Shown here: one piece after another, positions 1 through 8,948 of the stretch | Layout of the letters: the number at the start of each line of letters is the position of its first letter | Position numbering within the stretch: position 1 is the first letter of the stretch | Assembly (NCBI RefSeq): GCF_002934545.1 | Contig: NZ_PTJA01000014.1 | Location: forward strand, 62,001 to 126,000 | Length of the DNA: 64,000 bases | Direction of reading: 5' to 3' | Source: Lacrimispora xylanisolvens | Lineage (GTDB): Bacteria > Bacillota > Clostridia > Lachnospirales > Lachnospiraceae | Notes under the pieces: model-generated | Seen by the model: the letters and a program-made list of their open reading frames with translations, nothing else | What the model was told of the DNA's origin: nothing | Database searches by the model: none | Position numbers and translations under genes: made by a program

Positions 1-540
1 CCACTTGCGAATGCTTACGAAGATGATCAGTTAACAATGGCCAGTGATGAAGTTGCTTTCTGGCCCATCGGTAATTATATTTATCCAAACATTGTAGATA
101 TTAACCCGGATGCCCAGGTTGGCCTGATGCCTTATCCAATGGGAGATGACGATTCAGCTGTTGGAAATAAGGAAATTGTATTATCTTACTCCATGTTTGC
201 CATTGACGCAAAGCAGTCCAAACCGGAACAGCAGGCAGCAGCCATCGATTTCTTTAACTGGCTGGTTACTTCCAAAGAAGGTCAGGATTCCTATGTCAAC
301 ACCCTCATGTTTGTACCTATTTTTGAAGGTTTTGAGATACAGCCTGCTAATCCGGTAGCAAAGCAGATTGTTTCTTACATGGAACAGGGAAATACTCTGG
401 AGAGAATGAGCGATTATTTCCCAGCTGGTGTTATGAATCAGTTTGGTGCAACCATGCAGCAATATCTGGATGGAAAAATAACCAGAGCCGATGTTGCCAA
501 TCAGTTTAAGGATAAATGGGTGGAATTCTTCAAGAAATAA
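1..540 (+). CDS. Sugar ABC transporter substrate-binding protein (5' partial)
   Basis: The frame is open from the first base, so this is the C-terminal part (about 179 residues) of a longer protein; the ATG at 37 is internal. The sequence resembles the C-terminal lobe of family 1 extracellular sugar-binding proteins: a segment with tryptophans and prolines, then AAIDFFNWLVTSKEGQ, the usual late helix of this family, and a tail rich in charged residues. It should be a membrane-anchored lipoprotein that delivers a sugar or oligosaccharide to the two permeases just downstream; the signal peptide lies outside the window. The run binding protein, two permeases, GH13 phosphorylase matches the streptococcal msmEFG-gtfA layout. 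The family call is fairly sure; the substrate is not visible. Confidence 0.85.
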   Translation, partial: PLANAYEDDQLTMASDEVAFWPIGNYIYPNIVDINPDAQVGLMPYPMGDDDSAVGNKEIVLSYSMFAIDAKQSKPEQQAAAIDFFNWLVTSKEGQDSYVNTLMFVPIFEGFEIQPANPVAKQIVSYMEQGNTLERMSDYFPAGVMNQFGATMQQYLDGKITRADVANQFKDKWVEFFKK

Positions 541-560
541 AAGATGAAATGGGAGATATT

Positions 561-1447
561 ATGTATAAAGAAAAATCAAATTTGAAAAGTTTTCAGGTTT
601 TTGCTACATTTGGGTTAATCCCTCTGTTGGTTTTTGGTATCGTAGTACTCATCCCTTTCTTTTCCGGTCTGTTTTTATCGCTTACCAATTGGAATGGTTC
701 CTTAGACAGCAAAATTGAGTTTATAGGAATCGGAAATTATATTTCAGCAGTCAGGGACCCCGCATTCTGGGGTTCCCTGGGTAAAACGTTTTATTATGTT
801 TTCTTTGTTATGATTTTAACAAATACATCTGCTTTTTTATTCGGTTTGCTGGTAACCAGTGGTATGAAGGGACAGAATTTTTACAGAGCGGGGTATTTTA
901 CGCCTAATCTGATCGGCGGCGTAATTTTAGGATATATCTGGCAGTTCATCTTCTCCAGAGTATTTGTTTATTTCGGTACCAAGACCGGAATCCCATTTTT
1001 TGAAATCAGCTGGCTGACACAGCCTCACGCAGCTTTATGGGCGCTGATCATCGTAGGTGTCTGGCAGAATGCTGGTTATATGATGTTAATTTATATTGCG
1101 GGCTTTGTTGGAATTGATAAAAGTCTGATTGAAGCGGCGCGGATGGGGCCAGCCCCTTTCAGATGCTTCAGAAAATAAAAATACCCATGATGGTGCCGGC
1201 ATTTACCATCACGCTGTTTCTCACACTGAGAAAGGCATTTATGGTTTATGATGTGAACTTATCCCTGACAAAGGGCGGGCCTTACAATACCACGGAGCTG
1301 ATTTCCATGCATGTCTACAATGAAGCATTCTTAAACCAGAATATGGGTCCAGGTCAGGCAAAGGCATTTTTACTGTTTATACTGGTTGCTGTTATTGCGG
1401 TTGCCCAGGTAGCAGTTTTAAAGAAGAAGGAGGTTGATGCCATATGA
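561..1447 (+). pseudogene. Sugar ABC transporter permease (MalF/MsmF type), frameshifted
   Basis: Two overlapping frames encode one permease. The first runs from ATG 561 to a stop at 1178, with several hydrophobic segments; the second continues at about 1150 to 1447. The break falls inside the EAA loop, the cytoplasmic motif that docks on the ATPase. The first frame reads EAARM then GPAPF, whereas restoring one 4-base GATG unit at 1142-1145 gives EAARMDGASPFQMLQKIKIP, the normal family sequence. The defect is therefore a 4-bp loss in a short tandem repeat, best explained by slipped-strand deletion. As read, the protein would end after about 205 residues and lack the last membrane helices, so the importer should not work. 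An assembly error is possible but a clean 4-base repeat unit makes it less likely. The downstream permease is intact. Confidence 0.85.
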
Positions 1448-2271
1448 TGACACAAAGAAGAATCAACTCCCTGATAAAACAGTTTTTCGCTTTTCTGTTT
1501 TTAGTTTTTATGCTTTTACCTTTCTTTCTTGTCCTGATTAATGCGTTAAAACCAAGAATTGAAATTATTAAAAACCCTATGGCACTTCCTCATGCCCTGT
1601 CACTGGCCAATTTTACAAAAGCCTGGGTGACCATGAAATTCGGTACAGTTCTCATGAATACCGCTTATATCACGGCATTTTCTCAGATTCTGCTGATTGT
1701 ATTTGGTGCAATGCTTTCTTATATGCTGGTTCGCTGGGACTTTAAAGCCAACAAAATTATTTTTACAGTATTAATCTGCGCCATGATTATACCGTTCCAG
1801 TCATTAATGATTCCGTTTGTCAGTATTTTTGGAAAACTGGGACTTATGAACAGCCGGACAGCCCTGATATTTTTCTACATGGGCTTTGGTATGCCAATGA
1901 CTACGTTTATGTATCACGGCTTTATGAAAGGGATATCAAGAGAGATGGAGGAAGCGGCGCTGATTGATGGCTGTTCCCATTTTTACTGCTTCTGGAAAAT
2001 CGTATTCCCCAATTTGAAGCCAATTACAACCACAATATTAATTGTTAATATATTATGGATCTGGAATGATTTTCTTCTTCCTTCTTTAGTTCTCATCAAA
2101 GATAAAAACAGGACAATTCCCCTTTCCACATTCTATTTCTTTGGTGAATATACCGCGGAACTGGGACTGGCAATGGCTGCTTTAATTTTAAGTGTTTTGC
2201 CTGTTGTTGTAATTTATCTTTTCCTTCAGAAGCAGATTGTGACAGGGGTCATGGATGGGGCTATTAAATAA
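1444..2271 (+). CDS. Sugar ABC transporter permease (MalG/MsmG type)
   Basis: A 275-residue inner-membrane permease of the MalG family, with an N-terminal membrane segment (about residues 12-34), four to five more hydrophobic segments, and the EAA loop EEAALIDGCSHFYCFWKIVFP near residues 175-195. Its start overlaps the stop of the preceding permease as ATGA (1444-1447), which indicates translational coupling; the frameshift upstream may therefore lower its expression. The usual C-terminal segment ending in VTGVMDGAIK is present, so the gene is full length. No ATPase gene is found nearby; such sugar importers often share an MsmK/MalK ATPase encoded elsewhere. Confidence 0.88.
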   Translation: MMTQRRINSLIKQFFAFLFLVFMLLPFFLVLINALKPRIEIIKNPMALPHALSLANFTKAWVTMKFGTVLMNTAYITAFSQILLIVFGAMLSYMLVRWDFKANKIIFTVLICAMIIPFQSLMIPFVSIFGKLGLMNSRTALIFFYMGFGMPMTTFMYHGFMKGISREMEEAALIDGCSHFYCFWKIVFPNLKPITTTILIVNILWIWNDFLLPSLVLIKDKNRTIPLSTFYFFGEYTAELGLAMAALILSVLPVVVIYLFLQKQIVTGVMDGAIK

Positions 2272-2286
2272 TGGAGGTAAGCTGAC

Positions 2287-3726
2287 TTGAATATATCAAA
2301 CAAAATAATGCTGATAACTTATCCGGACAGCATTGGAGGAAATCTTGTTACATTAAGAAATGTACTGAAAGAATATTTTGAAGATGCCGTTGGAGGGATA
2401 CATATTCTGCCCTTTTTTCCTTCCAGCGGAGACCGGGGATTTTCCCCCATTACGTATGAAACGGTAGAACCTGCTTTTGGAGACTGGGCTGATATTAAAA
2501 AACTGTCAGAAACATATTATCTCATGTGTGATGTGATGGTAAATCATGTTTCCAAAAGGAGTAAAGAATTTCTGGATTATCTTGAGAAAGGCGAAGCTTC
2601 TCCTTTTGCGGACATGTTCCTTGATTATGAGCAGTTCTGGGGAGAAGGAAGACCGGATGAACAGGATATAAACCTGCTCTACCGGCGAAAGGATGGAGAG
2701 CCATACCAGAGCTTTGTCCGGGCAGATGGAAAGACTGTGAAGCTTTGGTGTACCTTTACCAATGAGCAGATTGATCTGGATCTTCGGACAGAGACAGCAA
2801 AAAAATTCTTGAGAGAGAATTTCAATCATCTTGCCTTAAATGGTATCAGCATTATCCGCCTTGATGCACTTGGCTATGTGGTGAAAAAACGGGATACAAG
2901 CTGTTTTATGGTTGAACCCGATATCTGGAACGTGATTGATGAGATAACCGGAATGGCCGGTGACAGGGCATGGCTTCTGCCGGAAATCCATGATACATGG
3001 GAGACAGCAAAGAAGTTAGAGGAGCATCAGGTCTGGAGCTATGATTTTGTACTGCCGTTCCTGATGCTTCATGCCATCTATACCGGGGACACAAAAAAGC
3101 TGGCAGGCTGGCTGGAAGCAGCTCCCCGTACACAATTCACGGTTTTGGATACTCATGACGGAATTGGTGTATATGATGCCTATGACTGGGTAAATGAAGA
3201 GGAAGCCGCCGCATTAATTGAACGGATCGAAGACCGCTTAAGCTATCAGTTTAAGCCGCTGAACCCGGAGAAGAAACGGTTTAAAAAGGCATATCAGCTT
3301 TACACAACCTACTTTTCAGCGCTTCATGAAAATGAGCAGGCATATTTACTTGCCCGTGCGGTGCAGTTCTTTGCGCCGGGAATCCCTCAGGTGTATTACG
3401 TTGGAATGCTGGCAGGGGAAAATGATTATGCAGCTTTGGAACAGTCAGAAGATCACAGGTCCATTAACCGCCATAATTATACGGTGGAAGAAATCAGAGA
3501 CTGCGCTCAGAGAGATGTTGTGAAAAAATTAAGATCCCTGATGCAATTTAGAAATACGTTCGGTGCATTTGATGGAGATCTGGAGGTTACTGTTCCTTCA
3601 GAGGGGATCTTAATTATGAGAAGAACTACAGATGATAAGTGGGCAGAGCTGATCTGCAATTTTGCAGATTTGGATTTTTCCATTTGTTATATGGAACAGG
3701 GAATTACGCAGAGGCTTAAGCTCTAA
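2287..3726 (+). CDS. gtfA: Sucrose phosphorylase-type GH13 enzyme
   Basis: A 479-residue GH13 subfamily 18 protein, predicted to split sucrose (or a related glucoside) with phosphate into glucose 1-phosphate and the acceptor in the cytoplasm. It aligns along its length with bifidobacterial sucrose phosphorylase. The catalytic residues are visible: nucleophile Asp193 in RLDALGY, acid/base Glu233 in LLPEIH, and Asp291 in VLDTHDGIG; the loop PGIPQVYYVGMLAGEND is also typical. There is no signal peptide. The start is TTG at 2287, with GGAGG at 2273-2277; no ATG fits as well. It follows the ABC permeases by 15 bases, so imported sugar would be phosphorolysed directly. Sucrose 6-phosphate or glucosylglycerate phosphorylases belong to the same subfamily, so the exact substrate is open. 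Confidence 0.85.
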   Translation: MNISNKIMLITYPDSIGGNLVTLRNVLKEYFEDAVGGIHILPFFPSSGDRGFSPITYETVEPAFGDWADIKKLSETYYLMCDVMVNHVSKRSKEFLDYLEKGEASPFADMFLDYEQFWGEGRPDEQDINLLYRRKDGEPYQSFVRADGKTVKLWCTFTNEQIDLDLRTETAKKFLRENFNHLALNGISIIRLDALGYVVKKRDTSCFMVEPDIWNVIDEITGMAGDRAWLLPEIHDTWETAKKLEEHQVWSYDFVLPFLMLHAIYTGDTKKLAGWLEAAPRTQFTVLDTHDGIGVYDAYDWVNEEEAAALIERIEDRLSYQFKPLNPEKKRFKKAYQLYTTYFSALHENEQAYLLARAVQFFAPGIPQVYYVGMLAGENDYAALEQSEDHRSINRHNYTVEEIRDCAQRDVVKKLRSLMQFRNTFGAFDGDLEVTVPSEGILIMRRTTDDKWAELICNFADLDFSICYMEQGITQRLKL

Positions 3727-3735
3727 TTATATTAT

Positions 3736-3775
3736 GGGGTATTTCCCCAGATAGGTAAGGTCCGGGGAAATACCC
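3736..3775. terminator. Hairpin between convergent genes
   Basis: GGGTATTTCCCC (3737-3748) pairs perfectly with GGGGAAATACCC (3764-3775) around a 15-base loop. It lies between the convergent GH13 gene and the DJ-1 gene, so it probably ends transcription from both sides, although a U-tract is poor. Confidence 0.6.
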
Positions 3776-3785
3776 TGGGCTTTAC

Positions 3786-4379
3786 TTAGTTCTGATCTCC
3801 ATTATAAATGCCGTATTTATAAAATTGATACCAATTAAGAATCTCATTTTCTGGCGCAATATTTAATGCCATAAGAACCTCTCTAGCAAATTCCAAAGGC
3901 GAAACTCCATTTGCAGTAATGATTTTTTCATCTCTTACCGCCGGTTCCACAATATAATTTATCTCTCCAGTATAAGCATTTTTGGCCCACTGCTTTAAAT
4001 TATCGCAGTCATTGCTGGTATGTCGGACGTCATTTAACAGCCCAATTGTGCCCAGGAATGCGGAAGCATCACAGATGCCAGCTAAAATTCTTCCATCATG
4101 AAAACATCTTTCTGCCAGGGGCCGGATCTGCTGTGCTGATTCCCCTCTCCAAGAGGTACCACCGATGAGGATGAGAGCTTCATAATCCTTTGGCATATCA
4201 TGGATATCATAATCAGGAATAACCCGGAATCCGCCAATGGATTCCACTGCCTTCTTTTCTAAAGAAACAGTTTTTACATCGTATTGATCCGGATCAAATG
4301 TACGGATGGCGGTAGATAAATAGGCTGCTTCCCAATCTGCAAATCCTTCTAAAATTACAAATAATATATTCTTTTTCAT
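3786..4379 (-). CDS. DJ-1/PfpI family protein
   Basis: A 197-residue cytoplasmic protein of the DJ-1/PfpI class of glutamine amidotransferase-like folds. The nucleophile-elbow cysteine is Cys103 in LAGICDAS, and the partner acidic residue is probably Glu17 or Glu11 in the N-terminal EGFADWE. The length and the segment ALILIGGTSW fit the family. Members act as glyoxalase III/deglycases, proteases or chaperones, and I cannot tell which applies here. It is followed on the same strand after the upstream PNPOx-like gene (44-base gap), suggesting a two-gene unit of stress or detoxification type under the neighbouring WYL regulator. Confidence 0.85.
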   Translation of the reverse strand: MKKNILFVILEGFADWEAAYLSTAIRTFDPDQYDVKTVSLEKKAVESIGGFRVIPDYDIHDMPKDYEALILIGGTSWRGESAQQIRPLAERCFHDGRILAGICDASAFLGTIGLLNDVRHTSNDCDNLKQWAKNAYTGEINYIVEPAVRDEKIITANGVSPLEFAREVLMALNIAPENEILNWYQFYKYGIYNGDQN

Positions 4380-4422
4380 AATATTCTCCTGTTCTTTACC
4401 TGTTCCAGATTTACGATTTTAA

Positions 4423-4878
4423 TTACATCTCGTGCTTAATGGACATTGCCGTCTGCTTTTTATAATCGATCACATAACCGTTCCCTGTCTCCATTGATAG
4501 AAAGCTGGAATAAGAAGGGGTAATCTTAATCAGCCTCATAGCAGGATCATCTTTATATCGGTCAAAATGATGAGGCAGGCCGGACTCAATATAACCTATT
4601 ACCCGTTCATTGGAATCACTTAACGGATGGGATAGCAATGTTCCAATACCTCTGATCTGAATGGCATCAATGCTTAAGGCAACAGAATTGTTTTTGCTTA
4701 TCTGTTCATATTTGTTGGAATCAGCTTCTGTCACAAAGTAAAAGCATCCCTCGTAAGTATAAATATTAACGGTTCGGGCAGAAACGCCTTCCTCATTTCT
4801 CGTTGCAAGAATCATAAGTTTATCTTGTCCAATTTCTTTTTCCAGGCCTTCCAATGCTTTTTCAAATATTTTATCCAT
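4423..4878 (-). CDS. Pyridoxamine 5'-phosphate oxidase-like flavin-binding protein
   Basis: A 151-residue protein resembling the split-barrel FMN-binding fold of pyridoxamine phosphate oxidase-like proteins: the N-terminal helix is followed by strands MILATRNEEGVSARTVNIY and CFYFVTEADSNKYEQISKNNSVALSI, the usual substrate and FMN face. Proteins of this size often bind FMN or F420 and act as small reductases or stress proteins; the reaction here is unknown. AGGAG lies 10 bases before the ATG. It is the first gene of a leftward pair with the DJ-1 gene and diverges from the WYL regulator across 93 bases. Confidence 0.8.
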   Translation of the reverse strand: MDKIFEKALEGLEKEIGQDKLMILATRNEEGVSARTVNIYTYEGCFYFVTEADSNKYEQISKNNSVALSIDAIQIRGIGTLLSHPLSDSNERVIGYIESGLPHHFDRYKDDPAMRLIKITPSYSSFLSMETGNGYVIDYKKQTAMSIKHEM

Positions 4879-4918
4879 GTTTGATTTCTCCTTTTTTTAA
4901 AAGTATAACATCCTATTG

Positions 4919-4936
4919 TTGACATCTGTATGTCAA
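4919..4936. promoter_or_regulatory. Perfect palindrome between divergent genes, probable WYL-regulator operator
   Basis: TTGACAT-ctgt-ATGTCAA is a perfect inverted repeat with 7-base arms. Each arm contains a TTGACA-like -35 element pointing outwards, and a TATACT (4902-4907, minus strand) lies towards the leftward pair, though the spacing is longer than normal. The site sits 36 bases before the regulator start and 41 bases before the PNPOx-like start, so binding here could control both directions. Confidence 0.55.
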
Positions 4937-4971
4937 TGATTTAAGCTGATTAAAAAAATGAAGGTGATGAG

Positions 4972-5907
4972 ATGAAAATAGACAGACTGATTGCAATTAT
5001 CATGATTCTTTTAGAACGGGAGAAAGTAACCGCAAAATCTCTGTCAGAGATGTTTGAGGTCTCCATGCGGACAATATACAGGGATTTAGAAGTGATTAAT
5101 CAGGCGGGAATTCCAATCTTTGCCACTTCAGGACCGGGTGGCGGCGTTGAAATCATGAAAGAATTTAAAGTGGAAAAACGAATTTTCTCGGCAAATGATA
5201 TCACCGCACTTCTGATGGGATTATCCAGTATTAAAAATAATCTGCCTGGGGAACAGACCATGGCGGCGCTGGCAAAAGTAAAGGGTATGATTCCAAAGGA
5301 ACATCATAAGGAGTGGGAATATCGTGCAAATCAGATGAAAATAGATGCTTTACCCTGGTTCAATGCCGGTAATCTGTTTCACACAGTTGAACTGATACAG
5401 GATGCGTTAGATCAGCAGAGACTTCTCACATTCCAATACCGGGATATCAGAGATAAAAAAAGCAGCAGAGAAGTAGAACCCTATCGTCTTCTATGGAAGG
5501 GAGAGGCCTGGTATCTTCAGGGATATTGTCTGTCACGCAGGGATTTTCGTACTTTTAAACTGTTAAGGATGAGCGATCTTTTAATATCAGACCAGCGATT
5601 TGAAATCCGGGATTTTCCCATAGAACGGTTGGATGAGATACAGACCAGAGAAAATTCTCTAACAAGGGTAAAGCTGAGGATTCAGGAAGGAGTAAGGGAT
5701 TTAGTTATAACGCGTTTCGGGGAAGACTGTCTGACTCCGGACGGTCCGGATCATTATATAGCTGAACTATTTATGCCTGTGGACGATCTTGCCTGTGGCT
5801 ATCTGCTTGGCATGGGAACCAGATGTGTATGTCTGGAGCCGGAGGAAATGCGGGAAAAGATGAGACAGCTTTCTTCAGAGATCTGTGGATTTTACCAATC
5901 TTCATAA
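4972..5907 (+). CDS. WYL-domain transcriptional regulator (YafY family)
   Basis: A 311-residue regulator with an N-terminal helix-turn-helix of the HTH_11 type (about residues 4-60, including SLSEMFEVSMRTIYRDLEVI) and a WYL domain (about 140-220, with YRLLWKGEAWYLQGYCLSRRDFRTFKL), followed by a C-terminal WCX-like part. Such proteins bind DNA as dimers and sense ligands, sometimes nucleotides or single-stranded DNA. A GGTGATGAG ribosome site precedes the ATG. It diverges from the PNPOx/DJ-1 pair, and the perfect palindrome at 4919-4936 is the obvious target. The radical SAM gene starts 86 bases later on the same strand and could be co-transcribed, but no link is proven. Confidence 0.88.
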   Translation: MKIDRLIAIIMILLEREKVTAKSLSEMFEVSMRTIYRDLEVINQAGIPIFATSGPGGGVEIMKEFKVEKRIFSANDITALLMGLSSIKNNLPGEQTMAALAKVKGMIPKEHHKEWEYRANQMKIDALPWFNAGNLFHTVELIQDALDQQRLLTFQYRDIRDKKSSREVEPYRLLWKGEAWYLQGYCLSRRDFRTFKLLRMSDLLISDQRFEIRDFPIERLDEIQTRENSLTRVKLRIQEGVRDLVITRFGEDCLTPDGPDHYIAELFMPVDDLACGYLLGMGTRCVCLEPEEMREKMRQLSSEICGFYQSS

Positions 5908-5993
5908 GCTTCTATGTCATAGCTTCTCGGCATATAGATAGGATGTACTTTTTTGAAACTGCAAAAGGCGCATAAAACGAAAGGAGTGCATCC

Positions 5994-7004
5994 ATGATTG
6001 TATCGTGGCTGACAACCAACGAGTGTAATTTAAAATGCAGGCATTGTTACCAGGATGCCGGAAGCAGGAAAACAAAAGAGCTGACAACAGCAGAAGCAGA
6101 AAAGATGATTGGGGAAATTGCAAAGGCAGGTTTTAGAATCATGATTTTCAGTGGGGGAGAGCCACTGATGCGACCGGATATTTATCATTTGGTATCTCAT
6201 GCCGCAAAAGCCGGGCTAAGGCCGGTCTTTGGAACCAATGGGACACTTCTGACGGAAGAAACGGCCAGGAAGTTAAAAGACTGCGGTGCTGCAGCCATGG
6301 GAATCAGCGTGGATAGTTTAAATGAAGAAAAGCATAATGATTTCAGAGGCTACTCCGATGCATTCCGCTTAACCATGGAAGGAATTGAAAACTGCAAAAA
6401 AGTGGGACTGCCATTTCAGATCCATACCACAGTTCTGGACTGGAATCAGGCGGAAGTAAGCGATATCATTGATTTTAGTGTAAATGTGGGAGCTATGGCA
6501 AACTACATATTTTTTCTCATTCCGGTGGGGAGAGGTAAATTTCTGGAAGACACTTCCTTACAGGTAAGGGAATATGAAGCACTATTAAAAACCATTATGG
6601 AGAAACAGAAAAATGTACCCATTGATATAAAGCCCACCTGTGCCCCCCAATTTGTCCGTGTGGCAAAGGAACTGGAGGTTCAGACTCGTTTTAAAAAGGG
6701 CTGCCTTGCCGGCTTGTCTTATTGTGTGATTACTCCGGAGGGGCTGGTAAGACCTTGTGCATATATGACGGAAATTGCAGGAGATGTCCGGGAGGAATCA
6801 TTTGATAAAATCTGGTATGAGAGCAGTGTGTTTAAAAGGTTAAGAAGCAGGGAGTATAAGGGCACCTGCAGTACATGTGATTACAAAGAAGACTGCGGTG
6901 GCTGCCGGGCAAGAGCCGGATATTACCACGACGGTGACTATATGGCGGAGGATAGTTACTGTGGGTTTGGAGCCAGGTGGAAGGAGGGATTTCCTGTACA
7001 ATGA
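5994..7004 (+). CDS. Radical SAM/SPASM protein, NirJ/AhbD-like
   Basis: A 336-residue radical SAM enzyme with the cluster motif Cys11-x3-Cys15-x2-Cys18 in TNECNLKCRHCYQDAG and a C-terminal SPASM region with many cysteines (CLAGLSYCV, RPCAYM, CSTCDYKEDCGGC, and a last Cys in SYCGFG) for one or two extra Fe-S clusters. The CNLKCxHCYxDAG signature is typical of the haem-pathway decarboxylase/NirJ2-like group, though peptide maturases share the domains. The stop overlaps the start of the binding-protein gene as ATGA, so it is translated together with a FepBDC-type importer. This suggests work on an imported tetrapyrrole or metal complex. That is inference; no precursor peptide gene was seen nearby. 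AAAGGAG precedes ATG 5994. Confidence 0.82.
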   Translation: MIVSWLTTNECNLKCRHCYQDAGSRKTKELTTAEAEKMIGEIAKAGFRIMIFSGGEPLMRPDIYHLVSHAAKAGLRPVFGTNGTLLTEETARKLKDCGAAAMGISVDSLNEEKHNDFRGYSDAFRLTMEGIENCKKVGLPFQIHTTVLDWNQAEVSDIIDFSVNVGAMANYIFFLIPVGRGKFLEDTSLQVREYEALLKTIMEKQKNVPIDIKPTCAPQFVRVAKELEVQTRFKKGCLAGLSYCVITPEGLVRPCAYMTEIAGDVREESFDKIWYESSVFKRLRSREYKGTCSTCDYKEDCGGCRARAGYYHDGDYMAEDSYCGFGARWKEGFPVQ

Positions 7005-7957
7005 AATTCCGTTTGCTGAAAATAACGGTATTAATAACAATACTTACTTCCTTCATATCTGGATGCGCAGCGCGGACTGTGGCTGTAGCCAGCAATGATG
7101 CAGATGATCAGACCGGGTATTATCAATTTACGGATGCGTTAGGACAGGAGATCCGGGTGAAGAATCCCAAACGTGTGGTTGCGCTCATGGGAAGCTTTGC
7201 GGATACCTGGCAAAAAGCAGGGGGAGAGCTATGCGGAGTGACCGATGATGCATTTGATGAAAGAGATCTTGTACTTCCTGAGAACGTGATTTCTGTTGGG
7301 ATGTACAACAGCCCTAATCTGGAGGCAATCATTGGGCTGAATCCTGATCTCGTCATTTTGTCGTCTGAGACGAAAGAGCACACAGCGTTAAAGGAAGCGC
7401 TGAAACAGGCAGGAATCACAGCTGCCTATTTTCATGTGACTTACTTTGAGGATTATCTTTCCATGCTGCGAATCTGTACGGATATCACTGGAAGAGAGGA
7501 TTTATATAAGAAAAACGGATTGGAAACAAAGCAGCAGATTGAAGCTGTGATCAATAAGAATATCCCCGGAAGTTCACCAAGAGTTCTTTTTCTTATTACC
7601 TATTCCGGCGGCGTTGTGGCAAAAAATTCTGAGTGTATGACAGGGAAAATGTTAAAGGATTTAGGGTGTACCAATCTGGCGGATGAGAATAAAAGTCTGT
7701 TAAAAGAATTTTCCATGGAAGCCATAATCAAAGAAGATCCGGATTATATCTTTGTTGTCCCCATGGGCAATGACGAAGCCCAGGCAAATAAAAACCGAAA
7801 AGAAAGCATAGAGAAGAATCCTTCCTGGAATGGTTTGAAAGCGGTTCAGAATCAGCATTATATTCTTCTTCCCAAAGAGAAGTTTTTATATAAGCCCAAT
7901 GAGAAATGGGGGGAGAGCTATGGTTACCTTTCTGAAATTCTTAGCGGCAGCAGATAA
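7001..7957 (+). CDS. Iron/haem/corrinoid ABC transporter substrate-binding lipoprotein
   Basis: A 318-residue periplasmic-binding protein of the FepB/BtuF type. The N-terminus has a lysine-rich start, a hydrophobic stretch and the lipobox SGC (Cys about residue 22), so it is a lipoprotein on the outer face of the membrane. The order of features fits class III binding proteins: PKRVVALMGSFADTWQKAGGELCGVTDD at the start of lobe 1, LNPDLVIL, a long linker helix, then lobe 2 with IIKEDPDYIFVV. An upstream GTG at 6977 was rejected because the ATG at 7001 gives a normal signal peptide and an ATGA overlap with the radical SAM gene. The ligand is not visible; ferric siderophore, haem or corrinoid are possible. 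Confidence 0.85.
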   Translation: MKFRLLKITVLITILTSFISGCAARTVAVASNDADDQTGYYQFTDALGQEIRVKNPKRVVALMGSFADTWQKAGGELCGVTDDAFDERDLVLPENVISVGMYNSPNLEAIIGLNPDLVILSSETKEHTALKEALKQAGITAAYFHVTYFEDYLSMLRICTDITGREDLYKKNGLETKQQIEAVINKNIPGSSPRVLFLITYSGGVVAKNSECMTGKMLKDLGCTNLADENKSLLKEFSMEAIIKEDPDYIFVVPMGNDEAQANKNRKESIEKNPSWNGLKAVQNQHYILLPKEKFLYKPNEKWGESYGYLSEILSGSR

Positions 7958-8948
7958 AAAGGGCTGGCGGCTTCTGGTGATTTCCTTTTTGTTTCTTACT
8001 GTATCTGTTTTACTGGGATTATTTTCCGGCGCCAGTTATATTCCTCCTACTGTGCTGTTTAAGGTTTTGTCCTCTGGCTGTACCCAGGACCCGGTTTACC
8101 GCATTTTCATGACGGTGCGCCTTCCAAGAGTTATGGGAGCGCTGCTTGCAGGAAGCGGTCTTGCTGTTTCGGGATCAATTCTGCAGACGGTATTTCATAA
8201 TCCGCTGGCAAGCCCCAATATTATTGGCGTTAATGCGGGAGCGGGGCTGTTTGTACTGATCTGTTCCATACTATTTCCAGGGGCCCGTGATCTGATTCCC
8301 TTTGCTGCATTTTTAGGTGGGCTGCTCGCTTCGGTACTGATTCTGTTGATTGCGATGACTGGTCGAATGTCTCAATTATTACTTGTGCTGACCGGCTTTG
8401 TGATCAACAGCCTGTTTACAGCTGGAATGAACGGTGTGCTGATCTTATTTCCGGATGCGTATGTTGGCGCCGGTAATTTTCTGGCAGGAGGTCTTTCCGG
8501 GATTACGACTGCTATGCTGATCTATCCCTCTTTTGGCATCCTGGGAGGAATTTTACTTTCCTTATGCTTTGCAAAAGGACTGAATCATCTGGGACTTGGT
8601 GCGGAACGTGCCAGTGCTTTAGGGATGAACGTACCCCTTATAAGAGGTCTGGCTATAGTAATTGCAGCAGCATTGGCAGGTGCAGCAGTCAGCTTTGCCG
8701 GTCTCATTGGTTTTGTCGGTCTTATTATTCCCCATGGAGTAAAACTTTTAATTGGTACGGATAACCGTTTTGTATTGCCGGGCAGCGCACTTCTTGGAGG
8801 AATGTTAGTCATATTGTGTGATCTTTTTGCACGGACTTTGTTTGCTCCTTATGAACTTCCGGTGGGAATTATTCTGTCTTTCATGGGCTGTCCGTTCTTT
8901 CTTTATCTCATCCTGAAAAATAGAAACAGGAGGGATATGGAATGTTAA
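7920..8948 (+). CDS. FecCD-family ABC transporter permease
   Basis: A 342-residue membrane protein of the BtuC/FecCD family with about ten hydrophobic segments. Family hallmarks are RLPRVMGALLAGSGLAVSGSILQTVFHNPLASPNIIGVNAGAG compressed near residues 45-90 and the late VSFAGLIGFVGLIIPHGVKLLIGTDNR loop that contacts the ATPase. I use ATG 7920, preceded by GGGGGAG at 7908-7914; the longer frame from 7899 has no site. It overlaps the binding-protein gene by 38 bases. With its neighbours it forms a complete importer for an iron complex, haem or corrinoid. Confidence 0.9.
   Translation: MVTFLKFLAAADKKGWRLLVISFLFLTVSVLLGLFSGASYIPPTVLFKVLSSGCTQDPVYRIFMTVRLPRVMGALLAGSGLAVSGSILQTVFHNPLASPNIIGVNAGAGLFVLICSILFPGARDLIPFAAFLGGLLASVLILLIAMTGRMSQLLLVLTGFVINSLFTAGMNGVLILFPDAYVGAGNFLAGGLSGITTAMLIYPSFGILGGILLSLCFAKGLNHLGLGAERASALGMNVPLIRGLAIVIAAALAGAAVSFAGLIGFVGLIIPHGVKLLIGTDNRFVLPGSALLGGMLVILCDLFARTLFAPYELPVGIILSFMGCPFFLYLILKNRNRRDMEC

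Noticed and set aside
181-462. Antisense ORF across the binding-protein gene
   Set aside because: Shadow of the coding frame, with no ribosome site and no sensible protein features.
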